The translations under genes and the position numbers were made by a program. A stretch of DNA of 9,208 nt, taken from assembly GCA_001797695.1 (NCBI GenBank), contig MGQD01000001.1, positions 1-9,208 on the forward strand. Reading direction: 5' to 3'. The stretch is from Deltaproteobacteria bacterium RBG_13_49_15 (lineage in GTDB: Bacteria; Desulfobacterota; Desulfobacteria; Desulfobacterales; UBA2156). The number at the start of each line of letters is the position of its first letter. Position 1 is the first letter of the stretch. Below, one piece after another: positions 1-4,858 of the stretch. The notes below the pieces were generated by a model that did not search any database, was not told where the DNA came from, and was given only the letters and a program-made list of their open reading frames with translations.

Positions 1-1014
1 CGTCGCGCCGGCCAGAGACAAGATGAACGCTTCGGTCAAAAAAAGCTTCGAAATCTGAAAGCTCTCACCCCCTATGGCTTTCATCAGACCGATCTCCGCC
101 CTTCGCTGGGAAACGGAGATGAGCATCACATTCATTATCAGTATGCCGGCTACGACAAGACTGATGGCGGCGATCCCGGCAACGGTCAGTGTGAGCGCAA
201 CGAGAATCCGGTCAAAGGTGGAAAGGATCGCATCCTGCGTAATGACCGTGATATCATCCTCCCCCTCATGCCTTTCCCGGATGGTCGAAAGGACCGATTT
301 TTTAGCTTTTTCCACATCCTCACGGGATTTCGCCTGAATCATCACTCGAAAAAGAGATGAGGTATTGAAGAGGGATTGGGCTGAGGCCACCGGGATCACA
401 GCGACATCGCTCATATCAAGACCCAGAGACTGCCCTTTTTTTGCTAAAACACCGATAACTTTAAATCGCCGGTCCTCAATCCGAATCCATTCCCCCAGGG
501 CGGACCTGTTCCCGAACAGTTCATACTTAACCTTATGTCCCAAGACGGCTATCGCCTCCCCCTGTGCAGGATCGCCGACCGGAAGAAACCGTCCCTGCGC
601 CATCGAAAGCTGCCGGATTTCAAAGAGGTCCGACGTGGACCCGATAATGGTCACCTCCCGGTCCCGTTCACGCCAGGATACCGGAGATGATCCGAGACAG
701 ACAGGTGCAATACGGTGAACCGATGAAATTTTCGTCAGCGCGAGAGCATCTTCCAGGGTCAGGTCCCGTGGAGTCTGGGCCAGAAGCGGAGGAGGCCCTC
801 CGGTGGTTTCGGATCGGCCTGGAAGAATAAACAGAAGATGAGTTCCAAGAGCTGTAAATTCCCGGGTGACATACCGCCTCGCCCCTTCTCCAAGGGCCGT
901 CAAAACCATCACCGCAGCAACGCCAATGGCCATGGCAAGAAGGACCAGAAGGCTTCGGGCAGGGTACCCGAATAAGGAGCTGAAACCGAATCGGAGGGTA
1001 TCTTTCGCTTTCAT
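1..1014 (-). CDS. MacB/FtsX-type ABC transporter permease, C-terminus cut off by window edge
   Basis: Inner-membrane permease of a MacAB-type transporter, using ATP hydrolysis by the adjacent ATPase to drive conformational change in a periplasmic domain. The frame is open for 338 codons from ATG at 1014 to the left edge. Residues 21-41 form the first membrane helix (SLLVLLAMAIGVAAVMVLTA). Residues about 45-260 are the periplasmic MacB-type core, including the family-typical stretch around 171-210 (LGEWIRI, then FKVIGVLAKKG). A second helix lies at about 271-296. It is followed by NVMLISVSQRRAEIGLMKAIG (295-315), the FtsX-superfamily coupling motif. Full relatives are about 400 residues, so the last one or two helices are missing only because of the window edge. 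GGAG lies 6 bases before the ATG. The gene starts 12 bases after the ATPase stop, which implies one operon. Substrate unknown; lipoprotein-releasing (LolC-like) permeases are a less likely alternative, given the MacA-like adaptor next door. Confidence 0.93.
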   Translation of the reverse strand, partial: MKAKDTLRFGFSSLFGYPARSLLVLLAMAIGVAAVMVLTALGEGARRYVTREFTALGTHLLFILPGRSETTGGPPPLLAQTPRDLTLEDALALTKISSVHRIAPVCLGSSPVSWRERDREVTIIGSTSDLFEIRQLSMAQGRFLPVGDPAQGEAIAVLGHKVKYELFGNRSALGEWIRIEDRRFKVIGVLAKKGQSLGLDMSDVAVIPVASAQSLFNTSSLFRVMIQAKSREDVEKAKKSVLSTIRERHEGEDDITVITQDAILSTFDRILVALTLTVAGIAAISLVVAGILIMNVMLISVSQRRAEIGLMKAIGGESFQISKLFLTEAFILSLAGAT

Positions 1015-1026
1015 CTGAACTCCGGG

Positions 1027-1704
1027 TTATTGTTTTGTGATATCACCAACGACATTTCCGTCGTCCATGGTAATTTTACGGAGAGCACGGTCACCCAGAA
1101 CCGGATCATGGGTGACCATAATCAAAGAGATTCCGGACCGATTCAACTCTTCCAGGATTTGAACAACCTCATTCCCGGAAGCCCTGTCCAGGTTTCCGGT
1201 CGGTTCATCGGCCAAAATCATTTTAGGACGCATCACGGTAGCGCGTGCAATAGCAACTCTCTGCCGCTGCCCTCCGGAGAGCTGATCCGGCCGATGATTC
1301 GCCCTATCGGAAAGGCCGAGCGAGGTAAGCGCCTCTGTTACCCGTTTTTTCCTCTCATGCGTGTCAATGCCTGCCAGCATTAGGGGGAGCTCGATATTTC
1401 CGGCCGCCGTCAGCCGCGGCACCAGATGAAAAAATTGAAACACAAAGCCGATTTTATTCCTCCTGACCATCGCCTGTTCGTTGTCATTGAGATCCGTGGT
1501 ATCGATATTTTCCAGATGATAGGTTCCCTTGGTTGGACGATCAAGCAAGCCGATGATGTTGAGCAGGGTGGATTTGCCGGAACCGGATGGCCCCATAACG
1601 GCAATATATTCACCAGTCCTGACGGAAAGGCTCACGCTCTTTAAAGCAAAAACCGTTTCGTCCCCGACTTGAAAGATCCGATCGATTCCCGATAATTGAA
1701 TCAT
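1027..1704 (-). CDS. ABC transporter ATP-binding protein, MacB/LolD-type
   Basis: Cytoplasmic ATPase of 225 residues that powers the adjacent permease. Every nucleotide-binding motif is intact: Walker A GPSGSGKST (38-46), Q-loop glutamine Q90 in FQFFHLVP, signature LSGGQ (142-146), Walker B ILADEP (163-168) with catalytic E167, D-loop NLD (171-173), and switch histidine H199. The length and the Q-loop context (GFVFQFFHLVPRLTA, 86-100) fit the MacB/LolD/FtsE group, in which a stand-alone ATPase pairs with an FtsX-fold permease. The ATG (1702-1704) overlaps the adaptor stop codon by 4 bases (ATGA), so translation is probably coupled. Specific substrate cannot be read from the sequence. Confidence 0.96.
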   Translation of the reverse strand: MIQLSGIDRIFQVGDETVFALKSVSLSVRTGEYIAVMGPSGSGKSTLLNIIGLLDRPTKGTYHLENIDTTDLNDNEQAMVRRNKIGFVFQFFHLVPRLTAAGNIELPLMLAGIDTHERKKRVTEALTSLGLSDRANHRPDQLSGGQRQRVAIARATVMRPKMILADEPTGNLDRASGNEVVQILEELNRSGISLIMVTHDPVLGDRALRKITMDDGNVVGDITKQ

Positions 1705-2855
1705 TTGGGTGCGCTTGATATTTTCGCTTTTGCTCCGTCTTTGACTCCGGCCTGATCCACATTCAAAACGACCCGTTCCCCCACCGAAAGGCCTGAAACG
1801 ATTTCAGTGTAGTCCCAGTTTGAAATCCCGATCCGGATCTCTTTTTGAGAGATTTCATGTCTATCCGGTAAAAAAACAAAAACCCGTGTTCCATCAAGGA
1901 TCGACTCGGTGGGAATCCGGATGGTGTCGGCGCGTTTCTCAAGAATAATTTCAATATCCGCGCTGTATCCTGCCAATAGATCACGGATATCTTTGGGGTG
2001 TGTAAATCTGGCCTCCACATCAACGGTCCTGGCCTGTTTTTCACGATCCAACACATAAGCGTCGATACGTACAACATTTCCGGCAAAATGACGATCGGCA
2101 AAGGCATCGAGTGTGATTTTTACCGGCATTCCCACCACGACATGCGATGCATCAACTTCATCGATAGGCGCCGTAACATAAAAACATGAATTGTCTATAA
2201 GATCGATGGCCGGCGGAGTGGCAATTCCAATGGGTGAAGGCGTCACAAACTCATTGAGCTCGCCGTTGATTTCCGCAACAACGCCGTCGAACGGCGCAAT
2301 CAGGCGAGTCCTTTCTAAATTGGCTTTGATGGCCCCTATCCGCGCAATGCTTGTGACGATAGCCGATTCCGAAGCCGTGCATTCGGACCCCAGCGCTTTT
2401 GCTTCTGTTATTGCTTTCTCCGCCCGTTCTTCCGATACGGCCCCTCTTTTATGCAAATCGATGAGTCTGCCGGCCTCTCGCTGAGCCATCTCGGCTCTGA
2501 CGCAAACCGATTTTTTTCTTGCCTGAGTCGATTCCACCTCGCTTTGAGCCAGTTTCAGCTCTGCCATTAGATCCTCATTCCACAGTTCCAAAAGCAATTG
2601 CCCTTTTTTGACCCGTTCACCCTCACGAACCGGAAGTTTGGCAATCTGTCCGCCGATGCCGGGGGACAATTTTGCGCGCCGGCACGCTTTAATGGTCCCT
2701 GCACGGGTATTCGAAACGGTCCGTTCAACCGCCCCTCTCTCAACGGCCTTGACCGAAACCTCGATGGGTTTCGGACGCATCCAATAGCGAATTAAAAAAA
2801 CCGCCCCTGCAACGAACAAGACGACAAACAACATGCGGAATAGATTTCGTTTCAT
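1701..2855 (-). CDS. Periplasmic adaptor (membrane fusion protein), MacA/HlyD-type
   Basis: Adaptor of 384 residues that would link the inner-membrane ABC permease to an outer-membrane channel. An N-terminal signal-anchor helix spans about residues 7-24 (RMLFVVLFVAGAVFLIRYW), with basic residues before it. A split lipoyl domain follows: first half about 60-95 (SPGIGGQIAKLPVREGERVKKGQLL), second half about 183-205 (TRLIAPFDGVVAEI). Between the halves lies a charged helical hairpin (about 95-180), the part that contacts the channel in this family. A beta-barrel (about 222-300) and a membrane-proximal domain (about 310-384, IPTESILDGTRVFVF and GLSVGERVV) complete the fold. GGAG lies 10 bases before ATG, a slightly long spacing. 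C118 and C159 within the hairpin are unusual for a periplasmic coiled coil. Assignment to the adaptor family is firm; the macA name would over-specify it. Confidence 0.94.
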   Translation of the reverse strand: MKRNLFRMLFVVLFVAGAVFLIRYWMRPKPIEVSVKAVERGAVERTVSNTRAGTIKACRRAKLSPGIGGQIAKLPVREGERVKKGQLLLELWNEDLMAELKLAQSEVESTQARKKSVCVRAEMAQREAGRLIDLHKRGAVSEERAEKAITEAKALGSECTASESAIVTSIARIGAIKANLERTRLIAPFDGVVAEINGELNEFVTPSPIGIATPPAIDLIDNSCFYVTAPIDEVDASHVVVGMPVKITLDAFADRHFAGNVVRIDAYVLDREKQARTVDVEARFTHPKDIRDLLAGYSADIEIILEKRADTIRIPTESILDGTRVFVFLPDRHEISQKEIRIGISNWDYTEIVSGLSVGERVVLNVDQAGVKDGAKAKISSAPK

Positions 2856-2936
2856 TTTACATTGACTCCATATCCGATAAAGAATTCCGGCTGTTATCTT
2901 TCCGGGAAAAACCGACCATTATTGATGCGGCCATGA

Positions 2937-4496
2937 CTATATCGGCGATTGTTTTGAAAGGCTGTTTAAGGGCTGGCTTTGACTGAAACCGTTTATCGGA
3001 AAGGTCAATGAAAAGGTGGCTCCGCCCGATGCAAGACATTCGTCCCTATTCGAAACATGCCTGCAATCGGAAATCCGTCCCGGACAAATATCCGAATCAT
3101 TGGGAATAAACCCGCACCGAATGCTGTGAAACGAAATTTCAAATCCAAAGCGTTCGGAAAACAGTTTGGTTCGAAGCAGGTCCGATCCGGTTCCTCCGGC
3201 GCCAAATGCATAGGGCTTTTTGGAAGAATACGCTCCGGTTTCCGTGGTGTGGATAAATCCGTAAAAAATCAGCTTCTGATTTTGTGAGGAAATGCCGATC
3301 CCATAATCCCGTATGTCCATGAGAATCGTTTCCCCTTTCCTTTTTGCACTTACATCGATGCGTCCTTCATCGGGTGTATTTTCAATGGCATTCTTTAAAA
3401 GCCCGTCAATGATCTTCGTCAGGACGTTCCGATCCATCCGAATGACCAGATCCGGATCGATATTCCGGATGATTTCCAAATCCCTGGGAGCGCTTTTCTC
3501 CTTCGCGCTATCGCATGCGTTTTGAATAAAAACGCTCAGATTGATCGGAATGAGTTCCGTTTGATCCACGGCATAAAGAGATTCCACCCGCTTCAGGATC
3601 GCCATGAGACCTTCCCGAAGGGATCCGCTGTTTTCCTCGCCCACCTCCTCAACCAGAGACGCGGCATCCTCCACGATTTTGGTGATGATATCTTTCTCCA
3701 CGATGATTTTTCGATTCACAATATCTTCTATTTTTTCCTGAAGATTCAACAGTCGATCGATATTGCGCTGCCCCCGACGCAGAATCCGTTCATATCCCTC
3801 GTCGCTCCCCTTCTGAAGTTTTCTAGCCAACTGCAACATGGCCGCGCCGATAACCGCAAGCGGGGTTTTCAGTTCATGAGACAAATGATTGATGATCCGT
3901 TCCCTGGCTTTTTCCATGAGTTTCAACTCTTCATAGAGCTTGGCGTTTTCCAAAGCGATGGCCACATACTGCGAGATGGAAGTCAGCATGTCCAGGTCTT
4001 CCGTCGTGAAATCACCTGAATTTTTATTCAATGCCTGAAGAACCCCGATGCTTTTGTGAGATCGATTAACCAGCGGAACGGACAAAATGCTCCTCGTTCG
4101 AAAACCGGACTTTCGGTCAACATCCGGGAAAAAACGCGGATCCGAATACGCATCGTTGATCAGAGCGGTCTTGCCCTGCTGGAATACCCATCCGGCCACA
4201 CCGGCGGTGTCGGGGATGCGAATCAGATCCTTGCTCATCCCCGTGGCTACAAAAGACCAGAGGGTTCCGGTCTGGGGGTCGTTTAGAAATACTGTGCTTC
4301 TTTGGGTATCCATTAGCTGGTTGGTCTGGGCGATGATCACCTCAAACAAGTTTTGCAGATTCATTTCAGATGTCAGAATCTGCCCGACCTGATAGAGCTG
4401 ATGATACCGCCGAATCTGATCGAAAATGGCTTTATCTTCCTTGCGCCGGCCCATCCGGCTGCGCTTCTCCGGGATAATCCATACAGGTTCCGGCAT
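2937..4496 (-). CDS. Soluble GAF-domain sensor histidine kinase with cysteine-rich C-terminal insert
   Basis: Cytoplasmic two-component kinase of 519 residues with no membrane helix. A GAF sensor domain covers about residues 48-185. The dimerization/phosphoacceptor helix carries NHLSHELKTPLAVI with phospho-histidine H207. A long acidic helical segment (about 245-310) follows, then the ATP-binding domain: N-box NAIENTPDEG (N369, N373), G1 DYGIG (D397, G399, G401), F-box F411/F414, G2 GAGGTG (432-437), and a closing GGATFSLTFP (491-500). Between G2 and the closing strand is an insert with cysteines C461, C471, C478 and C487, which includes the string CPGRISDC. I remember similar inserts in other deltaproteobacterial kinases. 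The start at 4496 is chosen because AGAGGGG sits 6 bases before it; an in-frame ATG at 4556 has no ribosome site and lies in a palindrome. No response regulator is visible. The efflux adaptor starts 81 bases downstream, so the kinase may be in its operon. The sensed ligand is unknown. Confidence 0.92.
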   Translation of the reverse strand: MPEPVWIIPEKRSRMGRRKEDKAIFDQIRRYHQLYQVGQILTSEMNLQNLFEVIIAQTNQLMDTQRSTVFLNDPQTGTLWSFVATGMSKDLIRIPDTAGVAGWVFQQGKTALINDAYSDPRFFPDVDRKSGFRTRSILSVPLVNRSHKSIGVLQALNKNSGDFTTEDLDMLTSISQYVAIALENAKLYEELKLMEKARERIINHLSHELKTPLAVIGAAMLQLARKLQKGSDEGYERILRRGQRNIDRLLNLQEKIEDIVNRKIIVEKDIITKIVEDAASLVEEVGEENSGSLREGLMAILKRVESLYAVDQTELIPINLSVFIQNACDSAKEKSAPRDLEIIRNIDPDLVIRMDRNVLTKIIDGLLKNAIENTPDEGRIDVSAKRKGETILMDIRDYGIGISSQNQKLIFYGFIHTTETGAYSSKKPYAFGAGGTGSDLLRTKLFSERFGFEISFHSIRCGFIPNDSDICPGRISDCRHVSNRDECLASGGATFSLTFPINGFSQSQPLNSLSKQSPI

Positions 4497-4502
4497 CTCT
4501 GT

Positions 4503-4509
4503 CCCCTCT
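4503..4509 (-). promoter_or_regulatory. Ribosome binding site that decides the histidine kinase start
   Basis: On the minus strand AGAGGGG is followed by six bases and then ATG at 4496. The in-frame ATG 60 bases further upstream (4556) has no comparable purine run, so translation most likely begins at 4496. Confidence 0.75.
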
Positions 4510-4541
4510 TGCGTTGAGCGCTTGAATAAGCTAAGCGAATA

Positions 4542-4553
4542 CGAATCGATTCG
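4542..4553. promoter_or_regulatory. 12-base perfect palindrome, candidate operator upstream of kinase
   Basis: CGAATCGATTCG is a perfect palindrome. It is nested with a second pair of arms, GCGAAT (4535-4540) and ATTCGC (4549-4554). It lies about 46-57 bases before the kinase start and immediately downstream of the candidate extended -10 element at 4555-4563, so it would overlap the transcription start. That placement suits a repressor site. The binding protein is unknown. Confidence 0.4.
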
Positions 4554-4554
4554 C

Positions 4555-4563
4555 ATTATTACA
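4555..4563 (-). promoter_or_regulatory. Candidate extended -10 promoter for the kinase gene
   Basis: The minus strand reads TGTAATAAT: a TG dinucleotide, one base, then AATAAT, which matches TATAAT at five of six positions. No good -35 hexamer is found at 16-19 bases upstream, which is tolerated in extended -10 promoters. A transcript from here would have a leader of roughly 50 bases before ATG 4496. Confidence 0.4.
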
Positions 4564-4583
4564 AACCCGATCCCTGGAATGGA

Positions 4584-4709
4584 TCAGGTGAAAAGGCAAA
4601 GCTTTGCTTCCTTTGCGTATCTCATAAATTCTTCGGCGGACCAGATCTTTGCGCCATCGATGGTATCGCTGGAGCAAATAAATGCTGCACGTTCGGCCTG
4701 TTGATCCAG
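4584..4709 (-). CDS. Possible 41-codon small ORF with non-AUG (CTG) start; uncertain
   Basis: An open frame on the minus strand encodes 41 residues, beginning LDQQAERAAFICSSDTIDGA and continuing KIWSAEEFMRYAKEAKLCLF. The composition (Ala, Glu, Lys, Asp, with few Arg) looks more like protein than the competing frames do. GGAGG (4716-4720) is placed 6 bases before the CTG codon at 4707-4709. An in-frame TGA (4713-4715) lies just upstream, so no ATG, GTG or TTG can start it; the only internal ATG is codon 29. It is either a small protein with a rare start, the remnant of a decayed gene, or chance. I do not recognise a family. If real, it precedes the kinase gene by about 87 bases on the same strand. 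Confidence 0.25.
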   Translation of the reverse strand: MDQQAERAAFICSSDTIDGAKIWSAEEFMRYAKEAKLCLFT

Positions 4710-4724
4710 GATTCACCTCCGATA

Positions 4725-4783
4725 TGATCCGATCCGTTTACGTGCCGGCAAAACCGCCCCTTGCCCTTGTCCTTATCGGATCA
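4725..4783. repeat. 9-base perfect inverted repeat with 41-base spacer
   Basis: TGATCCGAT (4725-4733) and ATCGGATCA (4775-4783) are exact reverse complements. The centres are 50 bases apart. On the minus strand the distal arm ends four bases before the GGAGG of the small possible ORF, and the proximal arm overlaps the candidate -10 at 4772-4777. It could be paired protein-binding half-sites or, if transcription enters from upstream, an RNA stem next to a ribosome site. Confidence 0.4.
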
Positions 4784-4798
4784 GGATACGGTTGTCAA
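4772..4798 (-). promoter_or_regulatory. Possible sigma70-like promoter reading toward the kinase
   Basis: The minus strand has a perfect TTGACA (4793-4798), a 15-base spacer, then GATAAG (4772-4777), which matches the -10 consensus at four of six positions. The spacing is short. A small dyad, TTGTC-AAC-GACAA (4792-4804), overlaps the -35. It would transcribe the small possible ORF and the kinase. Confidence 0.3.
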
Positions 4799-4822
4799 CG
4801 ACAAACGGGTTTTCATTTGGAA

Positions 4823-4836
4823 AACAGTAAGCTGTT
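4823..4836 (-). terminator. Weak hairpin downstream of the cyclase stop
   Basis: AACAG (4823-4827) and CTGTT (4832-4836) pair around a four-base loop, and the arms extend by two A-T pairs past one mismatch. It lies 22 bases after the cyclase stop codon, and on the minus strand the T-containing arm comes last. The stem is AT-rich and no long T run follows, so termination here is doubtful. Confidence 0.2.
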
Positions 4837-4858
4837 CTTAGGTATTGGCTGAATCCGA

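Larger units (their letters stand above)
4497..4858. other. 362-base gap between cyclase and kinase genes
   Basis: This stretch lies downstream of the cyclase stop and upstream of the kinase start on the minus strand. It holds no conventional gene. Supported contents, listed separately, are a weak hairpin after the cyclase, a TTGACA-containing possible promoter, a 9-base inverted repeat, a small possible ORF with a good ribosome site, and an extended -10 element next to a 12-base palindrome. Confidence 0.8.

Noticed and set aside
74..718. Plus-strand frames opposite the permease
   Set aside because: The minus-strand permease frame is continuous and has the FtsX/MacB motifs; the plus-strand frames are shadows.
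2856..2936. A separate promoter for the efflux cassette in the 81-base gap
   Set aside because: No convincing -35/-10 pair was found on the minus strand; TTTATC is the only -10-like element and has no partner at the right distance.
2857..3039. 60-codon frame on the minus strand overlapping the kinase 3' end and reaching the adaptor start
   Set aside because: It overlaps the conserved GGATFSLTFP end of the kinase in another frame, has no recognisable domain, and the kinase is complete without it, so no frameshift is needed.
3522..4019. 165-codon plus-strand frame opposite the kinase
   Set aside because: It is antisense to the GAF and phosphoacceptor domains, which are clearly coding on the minus strand; the frame has no domain-like features.
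4497..4556. Kinase start at ATG 4556, giving 20 extra residues
   Set aside because: No ribosome site precedes it and the segment contains a palindrome and candidate promoter, whereas ATG 4496 has AGAGGGG at 6-base spacing.
4531..4716. 61-codon GTG-start frame on the minus strand in the gap before the kinase
   Set aside because: Its start codon lies within the GGAGGTG ribosome-site sequence, its product is Arg-rich and looks like an out-of-frame shadow of the small ORF at 4584-4709.
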